From: Syngnathus acus
Lineage: Eukaryota > Chordata > Actinopteri > Syngnathiformes > Syngnathidae
Length of the DNA stretch: 64,000 nucleotides
Reading direction: 5' to 3'
NCBI RefSeq assembly: GCF_901709675.1
Contig: NC_051101.1
Location: 9,692,501 to 9,756,500, forward strand
This document shows positions 14,001 to 26,600 of the stretch, piece by piece. The notes beneath the pieces were generated by a model that made no database searches, was not told where the DNA came from, and saw only the letters and a list, made by a program, of their open reading frames with translations. Position numbers and translations under genes: made by a program. Within the stretch, counting starts at the first letter, position 1, and each line of letters opens with the position of its first letter.

Positions 14001-15453
14001 TTTTTTTTTGCGTCTCATGCATGGTCTGAGAATCAATTTATAGACCAAAGTGTGTCCTCTACTATAAATGGTGCTTTCAACCTCTTAGTATTAGGCTTTT
14101 ATGGGCCTATTGGACTTTTTTTTTTTTTTTCCGGTTGACCTATTAGATCCCACACAGCCCATAATAGGTAAACAATCTGGCTCGGGGCAAACTGCAATAA
14201 CGACACACAGTGATTTTTTTTGACGGTGTGGCACCAGGACATTTAATATGTGCAGGATACTTTATTTCCACTGCAAGTAAGGTTGCATACTCCTCGGTGT
14301 TCTCTTAAGTAGCATAACTTGTATATATGCTGTGATAAACAGAGAGACGTGTATATAAATATTTCAGAAGTAAAAATTCAGTCAGACTAACGCAATAATT
14401 CTATTTCTTCAAATGTCGTAAACAGTTTTGACTGTTGAAGTGCTTGCACACGCTACAATAATATCTTTGCAGTCTGCCCGTGGTATAAACACACGTAACG
14501 GGCACAGTAGGCTCTACTGTGAAGTCGGCCTCCTGGTCCGTTCCATATCGCCAGAGGAGTTTAGCGGCTACATTCCTGTAATCCACACGTCGTTCCGAGC
14601 GCCGCTTGAACCAAAAGCCTCCACCTCTCCTTGACCCCCCGAGGAAAAGAATCCCTCCACTCCATCCCCTGGGAGACTTTCATTACAGACGAAAACAGAA
14701 TCCATGGGTGGGGAGAGTCACATCCTGATATTAGGGCAGAGGACATGGATTTGATATGAGGCTGAAAAAATTCCGATGGACTTACAGAGTGAACCGCGGG
14801 TCCAGGTTGAGCTTTAATGGCCCTCCTCTGCTCGTCAATCACACGTGGAGAAAATGCACAATTGCAGATTTCAAGGCAGGGGTTGACGTCATATTAGTGG
14901 AACGGAGGGAGAGAGCGAGTGGTTTTGAATTGCGAGGGGGGATAGCACCTCCAGGAAAAAAAGGTGTATATGTCTGCGTGAGTTACGAGCTCGTAGCAGC
15001 GCTTAGAGTTACGGGTGACACGGATCCGCTCAACATTCAATATCACAATTACAGTAAAAGCCGGTGTAATCTTTCTCATATGGGCAGCGGTATAAACCCC
15101 GGGGACCCAAAATGGACTCGCACGTGTCCATCAATCTTGCAGGTTACAGTTTGAATAGAACCATACGGTGAGGAATTTACGATATACAGTCGCTCTAAAG
15201 TTCATGAGATGCTCCCAAGTCATTTTTGACAGGCACCTGGAGAGAGGTGATTTTTTTTTCTTGCATGCCTGAACGTGTGTGATCTGGTTCGGAGTGGTGT
15301 GCGACACAAATATACAGCAGTGAGTTGAGTTGAGTTGAATTCCCCCTTGAGGAATTGTAATGAGGTCGCTGATGGTGTATCCTCGCAATGTTGTCGACCG
15401 CCCTATTATGACCATTTTAAGACCAGAAAGTAAAAATCTGAAAAAGAGACAAT
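8074..15453. other. Non-coding upstream sequence, no gene seen
   Basis: No supportable exon is present. Contents include a 98-bp tandem duplication (listed separately), C-rich runs near 9160-9175 and 11361-11373, and a stretch at about 12190-12620 with a 164-codon open frame. I read that stretch as a decayed dispersed repeat rather than a gene. Some moderately GC-balanced blocks, for example 11460-12080, could be conserved non-coding elements, but that needs an alignment. Confidence 0.55.
10179..10362. repeat. 98-bp tandem duplication
   Basis: Two adjacent copies start with TGTGCTGA at 10179 and 10277. Each contains GAAGCTATAGAAGTA and ends AAGATGCTAATTC. They differ at roughly ten scattered positions, so the duplication is not recent. 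There is no coding capacity. Confidence 0.85.
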
Positions 15454-15455
15454 TA

Positions 15456-15623
15456 CCGTAATTTTCGGACTATAAGTCGCACCGGAGTATAAGTCGCACC
15501 AGCCATAAAATGCCCAAAAAAGTGAAAAAAAACATATGTATGTATATAAGTCGCTCCTGAGTATAAGTCGCCCCCCCACCCAAACTATGAAAAAAACCGC
15601 GACTTATAGTCCGAAAATTACGG
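15456..15623. mobile_element. MITE with TIRs and TA target duplication
   Basis: A 168-bp element whose left end reads CCGTAATTTTCGGACTATAA. Its right end is the reverse complement of that (TTATAGTCCGAAAATTACGG), giving about 25-bp terminal inverted repeats. It is flanked by TA on both sides, which fits a Tc1/mariner-like or related cut-and-paste family. The interior repeats GTATAAGTCGC, so the element is made of subterminal copies. There is no open frame. Confidence 0.85.
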
Positions 15624-18600
15624 TAGTTTCAAGGAATATTGATGAATTGTGATATAAAGGTCTTTTTCAAAAATGATCATTAATTGTTTTTGAGGAAAGT
15701 TTATGTGTGCTTGATATTGATGACTATTCAAAACTCAAAAATTCATACTGGGATTGTTCTGAAAAGTGGTATCGATTTTTATTTAATTCAAATGTATCAT
15801 ACATAAAACTAAAGTGTTAATTATACAGAAAAAAAGGGGTTTTAAAAAACGTTTTTTACACATTAAATACAAATATAGAAAAAGTTAAATACAACTGAAC
15901 TGTCATTGGGCAGCTATTCCTTTGCCAACCATTAGAGGGCGCCTGTGTAGCACTAGAATCGCTGTTCTAGCAAACAGGAAAAATATATGCCAGGGTTTTT
16001 CTTTTCTCAACAAAAGCACAGTTAATTGTCCAGAATGTAAAGAATGTGTCCAGATATGCGTGTTATGATTGAAAGTCATGCCGAATGCGCCCACCCAGCT
16101 CAAGGTTTTCAAACTAAACAAAACACATTCCTCGACTTGTGGCTCATTTTGTTTACTCATGAAAGAAAAATGTCTTCTTTACCTCGCCGAGATAACAAGG
16201 TTGATTTATTCAGTTTCATATTCGTGGAAAGCAAACACACGGCTACCCTCCACCTAATAACACCAAGGAGTTTGAGTTTAAAGCCCAGCGTGACGGACAT
16301 CGTCTCTTTTAATTGACCCGGGGTCATCATAATATTTTGTTAAATTATTCTCATTTCCTTATGAATCCCATTTCCATATATTTCCGCCTCATGCCTTATT
16401 TATTACCTCCTTATGATTACCATGCAGACGACACCCAAACTGTCACTCCTTTCTCTCACTGAACAGTTTAGTAAATATCAAAGCCTATCTATTATTAATA
16501 ACCCCACTGCTGAAAATCCCCTTTTTATTCATCAATTATTCACACAGTCTAAAGCTCGGGGAATATGGCCGCCCTCCATTTGATGCGGCGGCGGTGGCCA
16601 GCGTAATTAAGACTCACATCGGTGTGTATCATTTCCACCGTCCATCTGTGTGACATCATCCACGTCAATGCAATGCTGACAGACTCCACACAATGGCTGT
16701 GGCTTTTACGAGCACAGCACAACTGGTGGAGGCACCCCGTTGCTTTTTACAGCTCACCCAGCATCCCCGCACCCGTCATCCAGTCAATCATTGAGGGATT
16801 CACACACAAACACTAGACCCTACACACACACACGCGATTCGTTTCAATCTCCTACCTCCGAGCACCAACATGCGAACTGTGTGGCTTTGTGATGTTTGTA
16901 AAAATAGCATAATAGTGTGGATTCCTGCGCAAACACACACATGCAGCACTCGTCCATGTGCTCCCTCGCACTAACCTCAGTTGGCTTCCCGGCTGTGCAA
17001 GCTGTTTCTTCCATCAACATGTGTTTACTAGCAGGGGACCCTTATGTTTGCATTAGTGAGAGGCAATAAACAGAAAAAGGGCAGCCTTGGGGTCTTAAAC
17101 CTACTGGATTTCTTTTTTTTTTTTTTTAAATGCTAATCATGATGTGGATTGCCCAAAAGGTGATAATTCGCCCCCCCAAAAAAAGACCACAGAGGTCACA
17201 CTCCTGTGGCGTTTTCACCACCTGGTTGTGTTAACTGGCTGCATGTGTGTTGCCTGTCTCGTGCGAATTGGGGGGGGATGTGTCAACGCTAAATAAAGGT
17301 TGCCTTTCTGCTCCAAAACACACAAGTGAAAGATTATTGAAGGAAATGACTGCCAGGCCTATTATTTTTGGTTAATCAATAGATCTTTGAATAACTATGA
17401 AGCAGATGAAAGGGTGCGTCTATTAACAGCCACGGGCGCATTGTTTTCATCTCTCGCTAAAAGGCTTTCGCTTTTGTTCGAATATGATAACGGTTCTTTT
17501 CTCTTTGTATGAGCCCGACACATGACAACGGGTTCACTTGAGATCAAACTGCTCTTGGAATAAGGTCCATTTTGCATCCATGTGCAAAAAAATATGACTA
17601 AAAAAATAGTGAGTGAATAAATAAATAAATAAATAAATAACATCATTTTAATTGGTGTTGAGATGTCATTGAATGTGATGTTTGGTCGCCACAGATTCAA
17701 TTCTGAGCTGAACTTTTGTTCTCCAAGTAAAAAAACAAACAAAACAAAAAAACAATAGAAGTAACTTACACTGAAAAAATGACCAAAAAATACGGGTAAT
17801 GTAAAAAAAATGACCGCAACAGTTTGTCACTGGAACAGATTATTCCCATTCTACTACAATCCAAAGGGAAAATATAGTTTGGAATCTGAACTGTACTATT
17901 AAAAGTTTGACGTTGTCTTTTATAACATCATCATCTCAAGTGCAAGAGGTGTTTCTAATAATTTTGCAAAGGAAGACAAGAGCCATCTCTGAGTATGATC
18001 CAGTGCTGTTCGACACCACTGCAAACTACAACAACCGTAAATTAAATTTCCCAATTGAGGGATTAGGACAATAAATTGAGTTCAATTAAAGAGCATTATT
18101 ATCTTTGTAAAGGCAGCATTCGGAGATCCCATTCTTACCTCTGGCTTAATCCCATTAGAGTTGTTGTGTTGGAAGAAACTATTTTCATCTGGAAAGACGG
18201 ATGCTTTTTGTATGATTGCATTTACAGTTCTGTGGTTGACAGTTTGAATCCAGGCTTGGTCCAACATTGCTTTGTGGAGTTTGTTAGTTGTCTATAAATT
18301 GTCGATGAGTGAGGATAGAAAATGGCTGGATGGAAATAAAGGGTTGGATTAATTGATTGACTGAATGGTTGATGAGTGGTGACATTGTGACTGGTTTGAA
18401 GTTGCTGGTTTGAGAATTCAAATGAGGAAAGGAGACAAAATGCCAGTCGTCTTTTAAGATCAATGGTGAGAAGTGACAAAGTATAAATACTTTGTTATTG
18501 GGTTTCTTTTTTCCCCGCCCAAGTATTGTGACCTTTTACGTGACCTCCCTACTGTATTTGAAAACAGATATCCTACTTTCAACTCATTACGTCAATGGCT

Positions 18601-19000
18601 ATTGATTAATTGATGATAAGGAGGAAACGCAGTGACATGTGGGAGTTTGAACTTCATCACTTCTGTAAGAAAGAGGAAAATTATAGGAGGCTTTTTTTGC
18701 CCCATTTTGCCGAGTCATCGAAAACCGTCTGATAGTAAAACTTAATATCCTATCACATTTCATTCCCGGCATTGAATCAGTGCTTGTGAGACTTTCTTTC
18801 CACGTCTATCTGCAGCTTCACGTTACTTAACGTCAGTATTTGCCACCTCTGATTATGACCGTGGCCGTTAACGTCTGGGCGTCTGCACAGCAAACTGTTT
18901 ATTCAAGCACACATTTAACTCAGAATAACTGTTTGAAACGAAGCCCTCCCCTTGACGCCAGCCCAGCCAATAGGGGGCCCCAAGAGGTGGGGGTGGGAGG
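15624..19000. other. Non-coding sequence upstream of the kirrel gene
   Basis: No exon is recognisable. The block at about 16310-16620 has GC-balanced sequence with TAATTA-type homeobox-like cores and GGCGGCGGTGGCC. It looks more ordered than its neighbours and could be a conserved regulatory element. An (AAAT)n run lies at about 17614-17640. Everything else looks unremarkable. Confidence 0.5.
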
Positions 19001-19019
19001 TTTGCCCACCCCCTTCCCA

Positions 19020-19539
19020 CCGCCCCACCGGCGTGCGTGTGAGGCAGAGGGGCTCAACACACTCACAAATGTGGTGTAAGCCCCCAACAGAGTCAGTGCG
19101 CATCTCCCTTTGGCAAGTATAGCAGAGAGAAGTGTGCGTGTCCGCGAGAGCTACGTGGGTTCCATACATCACAGCAAGGCAGTCACTCACACGGAGGAGG
19201 GGGGAGGAGGAGGAAAGAGGAGAGAGGCAACTTCAGCCAGCTCCATCATCACAAGCGCCCAGACTCCAGGAGGAGGAGAGCGCACAGCAGTGAACAAGTG
19301 GACCGCGCTTCCAACCCGTGGCTTTTGATTCTTCAAAGTGGAAAGTTAGCAGGAGTAGCAAACATGCATCTGTGACTAGATTTCCACCAAGTGTTGGGAC
19401 ATATTCAGAGCGATTGCCCTCGAGTGGATCATATCACGGGAGTGCGTGCGTGCGAGTGAGTGAGTGAGTGAGTGGACCACAAGCAGCCCCGCACGAAACA
19501 GACGGCGTTTATCCGCGCGGCCACGGGGGAACAACTACA
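19020..19539 (+). promoter_or_regulatory. kirrel3l: CpG-rich promoter and 5' leader of the kirrel gene
   Basis: This is the region just upstream of the first coding exon. CpG density rises sharply relative to the surrounding AT-rich DNA and stays high to about 19870, as expected for a vertebrate CpG-island promoter. I see no convincing TATA box. Purine-rich GGAGGAGG tracts occur at 19193-19225 and a GTGA/GCGT repeat at 19440-19474. A tiny upstream frame (ATG at 19363, stop after three codons) would sit in the leader if transcription starts before it. The start site itself is not determined. Confidence 0.55.
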
Positions 19540-19579
19540 ATGGTCGTGCTTTACCTCATCTTTTGCCTTATGGCCTCGG
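19540..19579 (+). CDS. kirrel3l: kirrel coding exon 1: signal peptide
   Basis: The ATG sits in a good Kozak context (A at -3, G at +4) and encodes [13 protein letters not shown], a hydrophobic signal core. The exon ends in phase 1 at a GTAAG donor. Exon 2 completes the signal with AATRAA just before the mature start YFSQQ. No upstream in-frame ATG is evident nearby. Confidence 0.85.
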
Positions 19580-22500
19580 GTAAGCCCATTCTTTATCTTT
19601 TTGTTGTTTTCTTGGGTGATCTTAGTGCGCTTTAACGCGCGCTGCGTCAAGGCAGCCGGTGCGGCGCCACGCTCCGCGCAGGACATCCACGCAAACGCTG
19701 CACCGCGTAATCTGTGGATTTACGCGTGCAGTTAGTTGCGTGATTGCATCAGTGGGTACCACACTGAGTGGATTCCCGGCGCTTTGCTGGGGAATTCTTG
19801 GCCAGGCTTAATTTTGCGGGGTAGCGCGTGGAGATGCGGAGACGCGGAGGGGAAAGTTGATCAGAAAAATTGTGTATCATCAAACTGAATGCGCAAGGGG
19901 ATTAAAACACACACACGTCGATAAAGATAACTATTCAAATGTGGAATAGTACAAATGCCTTGCCGCTTTCTGGCGTGCGTAAATTTAGTTTTTCTCTTAT
20001 GGCTGTGTGTGTGTGTGGGGGGGGGGGGGGGGGGGGGGGGTTAGGGTTAGGGTTGAAGTAAAAGGAGATATCACCTTGTAAAAGTAAGCTTACTTCCTCC
20101 TAAACTTTTTCCACGCATGATTTGGCTGCTCACTGACTGCTAATAACTTGCTTATAACTCGCATATGTCTTGATGCAAAAAATAGCCTGCTGTAATTAAC
20201 ACTGAGGGACTGTGACTTATCAGCATTGTGCCAGAGCTGTTAAAGAAAAGAAAAACACACACTCTCAGACACACACACGCGGAATGCATAAGTATACCTA
20301 TTAATTTAACACCTTGAGGAGGAAAAAGAAATATGACTGACTCACAAGCCAGAATTTTAGGTTATTTAACAAATGGTATTGTTTGCTTAAAAGCCATTTG
20401 TTGGGGTCACCACGGTACCATTAACACCCCCCCCCCCCTCCTGCTCCACATGGTGTCGTCATTAGGGAGGGAGGGGGGGGGATCTGATGGGATGCCAGTA
20501 GACCTTTGCTCTCTAACAGACGTGCAACAGCTGGATAAGGAGAAATAGCGCGGTAGCCAGACAGTGGCAACCCCCCCCCCCCCCTTACCCCCCCTTTCTT
20601 CCAAATCCAGCACACATTCTTGCACATACACACGCACATCCGAATTATGAAAATGGTAGCAGCTGCCCCAATTAGAGTGTAAGACACCTCGGAGCACTTT
20701 TTTTTTAGGTTAAAGCTTTCACGCAAAGTCACTACGACTCTCATCTGTCAACTCCCACTACCTGTTTGTTGCAGAAAAACAAATATGGATTTAGTATGGA
20801 CAAAAACATTTAGGCTACATTAGATCTTTTTTTCTCCTTGAATCTTTTTTTTTCGCACCTTTTATAAGGATGCAGATCATCCACTCCCACTTAATGGACG
20901 GTTGAGTCATCAATGAACATCTGGTTCGTACTTGAAAAATATTCACTATGGATTTTTTTTTTTTTATGCCACTGCTGGTCTTACTGATGGACGGATCATT
21001 GAAATCAGTGAGGTTTCTCACCATGCCATTTTGAAGCAGAAAACAGATCGGCCCAATCTTAGGCAAGTAGGCAAGATAAGTGACTGAGAAGGTGTTAAAT
21101 CCCAATCCAAGGCGAGTCATGGAAAAGTGAGCGAAAAAGTGCAATTCGGTGCTGATTGAATTTCAATTGTCCATCACCATTTTTTTGCTCCATCACAATA
21201 TGTCCATAGCACATGATTGTATACAGTCTTGTTCCCCACTCGCAATTTACTTTCCCGGAAAGTCGCCCTTTTTGTGCCCTGAGGAATTTGATTCCCCACT
21301 ACATCAGTATTCTGAGTAATCTTCTGCGAGCGCTTCTTTGGAAACCTTTTTTTTTTTTTTTTGCTTTGGGAAGCTTGTGTCTCATCGGGCCGAGTTCAAA
21401 GGCTGAGTGCTGAGATTACAAGTTTCTCCTGCTTCCTCTTTAAGTCGTGTCCCAACTCCATGGTGCAATGCCGGGAGAAAAAAAAAAAGGACCGTATTCC
21501 CTCCCAGAAGTCTTTTTTGTTCCCTCACCAGCTTATTGGTGAACAGGTGACGACCGGTCATGGGAACATGCAATGTATCTGAATGAGGCAACACACACAA
21601 GTAAATTAGAAGCCACTACCGAGCATCATCTCCCCTCTTGGCCATTAAGTAGAGATTTGCCTCATGTGTGGTGCAGACATGTTTGTGGGCCCAGTGACAG
21701 GCTGGCCTCCCAAAGGGTGGCTTCGAGAATTTGTGCATATTTCATGAGCTATACTTCTTGGAATTCTTTTGCGGGTCATTGCGAGTGGTGGAGAGAGAGA
21801 AGAGTCTTTTTGCAGACATAAGGCTTAGATGTGTCACCAGTGTCTTAATGATTGCACACGGCGGGAAAACACTGGGGACAAGCGGCAGAGCGTCGTTAAC
21901 CTTTTCCGCCTCTTGTCGAACACACTCACCCATCGTCCCTCTTAACCCCCCCCCCTATACCATCACCACCCGCCACTCATACACATTTTATTTCCTTGCG
22001 TTAGTGATAGAAAGTTTGTTGGCAAGGACTTGAGCCAACCAGCTTTGGACACGAGTTGCATAGTGCCGATCCAGCAGAATGTGCATACAGCTGACTCCTG
22101 GAGAGAAGTGTCTTGCATTATTTAAGAGACGCAGTCGTGGCTAAGATGCATTTTAGCTTACTTTGACTTCCTGTCTATCTGTGTATTGGTTTTTGCTGTT
22201 GCAGAGTTGTATTTAACATAGTACTTACATCAACTAGAAAATCTATCTATCATCTATCTATCCATCCATCAAGCACCTCAATTAAATTCACTGTGCCAAT
22301 AATTAGACTTGGGCTATTTTCAGCCCCTAAATCATAGGTGTCAAACACAAGGCTCGAGGGCCAGATACGGCCCGCCACATCATTTTATGTGGCCCGCAAA
22401 GACAAATTGTGCATCAACTTCATGTGTCAATACTGAAATTACAAATTGCCTTTTCTCCAATTTGAATCTTTTTAAAATATTTGAACAGTTTTTACGCATC

Positions 22501-23558
22501 TCTGATTCCAAAACTAGTTATTGACAGACCGACCCTCCGAAGGAAACAATAACTAAGATGCGGCCCGCGATAAAAATCTGTTTGACACCCCTGCCCTGTT
22601 AAATGAAATGTTAAAGAAAAATTTTCTCGGTATATCAAAACTTCCAGCATTGCAAAGAGTCTGCCAAATACACTAAAAGAGGCTCAAAGATCAAAATGCG
22701 CCATTTTTTTCCATCAGACTGCATCTGTGCTCTCTATGAATATAGAGACCATGTTGTCTCCGAGTAGAGCTGACTATTTGAGGCACTAAGGCTTCTTCCA
22801 AGCGCCTTAATTTGCTCCCATTCCCTCTAAACACTCATTTTATGCAGGAGGCACGCGCAAACAAACAGTAATGAATGACCAAGCTGTTAAACAATGGCCC
22901 GCTGCTTTCTCCTCATCCTGTAGACACGGTGCACACATCTCATTGTGATCCTTCATAAACAGCCCTTACACGTGTGCAAAAAAGGAGAAAAGAAACAATG
23001 GCACTTCATAATGTGGCCTGCTTCTAATCAGCTTTGCCATTCGGGTAAACACAGATAAAGAACTTGGCAGTATGTCCCAATGCATTGTTATCAGCTGTTA
23101 GCAAATTAGCCCATCGTGTTGGCTGCTCTGACCCGACGGAGGAAGCCAGGTAGCTAAGTGTTGATGGCACTTGTCCTCTTCGGCGCACCCGTCCTCCTTT
23201 GTCTTCACTTTTTCCTTGCGCACATCCTCACCTTGTCTCCCTCTGGGCCAGTCGGCGTATCCGGGGAGGAAATGACAACAACAAAAAAAACGGGACAATG
23301 GAGACCGGGGCCGTGTCAGCTTCCTGCCTTTGCCTGGAGACATCTTCCCCGGCGACTCCACCTCGGGCTGGATCGTCAGCGGCGCGCGACACAAACTTGT
23401 TTACTCTTTCATTCTCCTTCACAAACAACGCAATGGAAAGATGGAGAGGACTGAGAATTGATTCTGCGCACGTCATTAAAACTGCACCACCAGGGATGAA
23501 GTCACGTTTATACAGTAGAAGATATTTTGAGGAGATGGATTGTGTTTAAATCCCATTC

Positions 23559-23623
<65 letters not shown>

Positions 23624-26600
23624 ATGTCACTTCTTGCTCAGGAGATTTATACCTTCAGCATACAATAGTAATAAAGTAAAGATTCATTTTTATCCTTAAA
23701 TCAGGCAAGAGAAGAATTTCATAACTGCAGTCCATACACATACACACACACAAAATTGAAGCGTGTCTAGTGCCGCACCGCAATATGTGTTATCTTGTAT
23801 TCCTTAACCTTGTATCAAACATAGCTCGGCTGTCGGATTATGAGGGAAAACAAGCTTAGGTAGAAATACCTTTACAGCTCTTTTTGTCCTGCAAAGAAAG
23901 GAAATGCATCAGGTTGCCATCTCCACACAGAAGATCCGCAATGATCTGCTCTGGGGCTGAAGACATCCGCTCATTCTCTGGAAATGACTCACCGTGAACT
24001 CACCGACGCATGTGCGCATGTAGTCAGTGGGGTCAAGGGCACACATATTGTGATGATAAGTTGACGTGAGTGCCAGGCATCTTCAGGGCTTTGTGCTCTT
24101 TCTGGAATGATTAGTCAAAGTCCAATTGTCTCATTAATGATTCTCCAAGAACTGGACATGTCATCTTCTTCTTCTCTTTGTGTCGTTTGTTGTTGTTAAG
24201 AACAGAATCTCACAGCAATAGTAATGGACAGGTTGGGCTGTATTGATTCAAAAGTTAATATGAAATAAAATTTGTGTCGTAGTTGAAATGCTTGACATTT
24301 ACGGAGATTTATTTTAAGCCAAATGAAACATATTAGCTTGCTTTGGCTCAAAGTGGATCCTCGTCACCGGCAAAGACATAGCTCAAGGAAAGATCAACAG
24401 ATCCTAGTACTTTACAAATAAATGTTCAAATGTTTTTTCAAGTTGCAGTCTAATTGTGAGGTTCAGCCATGGAAATCTTCTCCTCTTGTTGTACAAAGGG
24501 CTCAGATTGCCAGGAGCAATATTGTCTCGGTGACTCAAAGTTGAATCAAAATAGCCGTTTGGCAGAGTATCAGTCCCGGTTAGCGGTCCTATTGTCCATC
24601 TTGTGTTGTTGTAGAGAAACGGTCGAATGAATTCTCTTCGATTTGATTTTTTTTTTTCCCTGTACTACTGCTGATCCCCCTTCACCTGGAGAGGTCAGAG
24701 AAAAGCCAATTTGCTATCAAGTGAAGGATGTCAATCAAAGCTTATCGATCTGACTTTTAACTGCAACTTCCCCCAATGGCGAAACATGTTAATGTTATCG
24801 AGCTGTGTGGAAACATGAGAAGCGGCGTATGTGGGTGGCGGTTGAAGCGGGAGGAGGGAAAGGTGTCTCTCTCTCTCTTTCGCTCTCCCCTGCTGTCTTT
24901 TTGGCCACAAAAAAGCAATGTGCAAAGCGCCATGGGCTCACTATGGGAATAGGGGGTGGGAGATAGGCAGATAGAAAGAATGAGCAGGGGTCAAAGGGAT
25001 TTACTGCCAGGAGCTGAACGTTTCAGGTAATGGATATGCTTGAATTGGTAAAGCAAACCTGCTGCTTTTCTTTCTTTTTGCCTTGGCGGGGGTGAAAGAA
25101 AACAAGCAGGGTGTAACTTACCACATGCTCTGAAAAGGGCATTTATGGAAAGTTGATATTCCAGCACCTGCGGCCCAAACATTGGCTCTCAGGTGTCTAC
25201 TCGGGACATGTGCGAAGCGGCCGTGTGGGTAGAGACGTGGATGCGTACGGTGGGAGGCTTCTTCTGCCGCAGAAGCCGCAATAAGGAGACCAGTAAGTGC
25301 TTGCCAAGCTGGATGAGGTGAACTTAACACCCCTTGGTAGAACGAAGCAGTCCATTGTTCCAGCACGTTGCGCCCGTCTGACTGATGCATCCTACTTCTG
25401 CGTCCATCCCAGGGGAAACTGCGAGGAGGAACGAAGCAAAGGAGGAGAGGGACTGATTGTTCCCTGCTCAGACTATCCGCAGATGGGGCTACGGCACATG
25501 ATGTTTGCTTTCCAAAGTCCCCAGCGTGTTCTGTGAATGCACCGGAGGATAGAAGATAAGGCAATGCCAGTAGAGACAGAAAGGACTGGAAAAAAAGGAC
25601 TTAGCTGCTTCAGACTATGATGTCAGTGCGAATAGAGCGCTGATTCCCGAAACACAAGACAAAAAGCAATGGAATGAAAAAAACAGGAAAGTGCTGGCTG
25701 AAGCTCGCCAACATTTCCAAGCAGAGCAATATAAAGCGGAACATGATGAAGAAGGGAGGAAGAGTAAGTGAGAAAAGGATGAGATGCAGAGATGCATCCA
25801 TCATGAGCTTTGGTGCAGGAGCCATTTGTACCTATTGTCCTCCATAATTTGTTTTCTTCGAAGCTGCAAAGGGAGGGGCAAAGGGGAGAGACCGGGCTAC
25901 GGCAGCCATTTATTTTTTGCGCTAATTACATAAGTGAGGTACCGTAATTAGGCGCAGAGTGGAATAAAACAGTAGGCTGCAAAAAGGAAAGTCACAGACA
26001 GTGACTTCTGTATATTTTATACATCTAAGTGACCGTGTTAAAAGAAGCTTTTAAAAAAAAAAATGGGGCAGGAGGAGAGGGCATTGAAGAGAGATAAGAT
26101 GGGAAAAGCCCTCTTCTCAGATTGCTCTTTGAGGTGCAGGTGGAAAGGGAGATGTTTGAATGAAGGAAGAAAAAAAGAAAAAATTCTTCGCATCAAAGCT
26201 GGAGAGTGGCTTTAGTAAGATGTTTGTTGTGGCTTGTTTGGGAGGGTCTTCTTGTTAGGTCACCGTGTCGACCCGGCCCACTGTTTGGCTCAGGTGGTAT
26301 TACGCCTCCGAGCCGCCTCATAGCAAACTATCAAAGAAGACCGACGTGTGTGTGGCTTAGATAATAGGTGTTAAACTCGAGGCCCGGGGGCCAGATATGG
26401 CCCACCACATCATTTTATGCGGACCCCGAAGACAAATTCTGCATCAACCTCATGTGTCAATACTAAAGTTACAAATTGTCTTCACTTTCAAAAAGTACAG
26501 ATATTGCTAGCAATTTTTGTGATCTTCTAAAAATATTGGACCAGTTTTTACTAGTCTCTGGTTTCAAACTTAGTTATTCAAGACGGTCATAATGGACCTC

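Noticed and set aside
14756-15154. 132-codon open frame on the plus strand
   Set aside because: No family recognised, no splice-site or codon-use support, and several overlapping frames of similar length in the same place.
1-19000. An additional upstream kirrel exon or another gene
   Set aside because: I looked for exon-like blocks with Ig, TM or other known motifs and found none. Absence is not proof, since short 5' UTR exons would be invisible to me.
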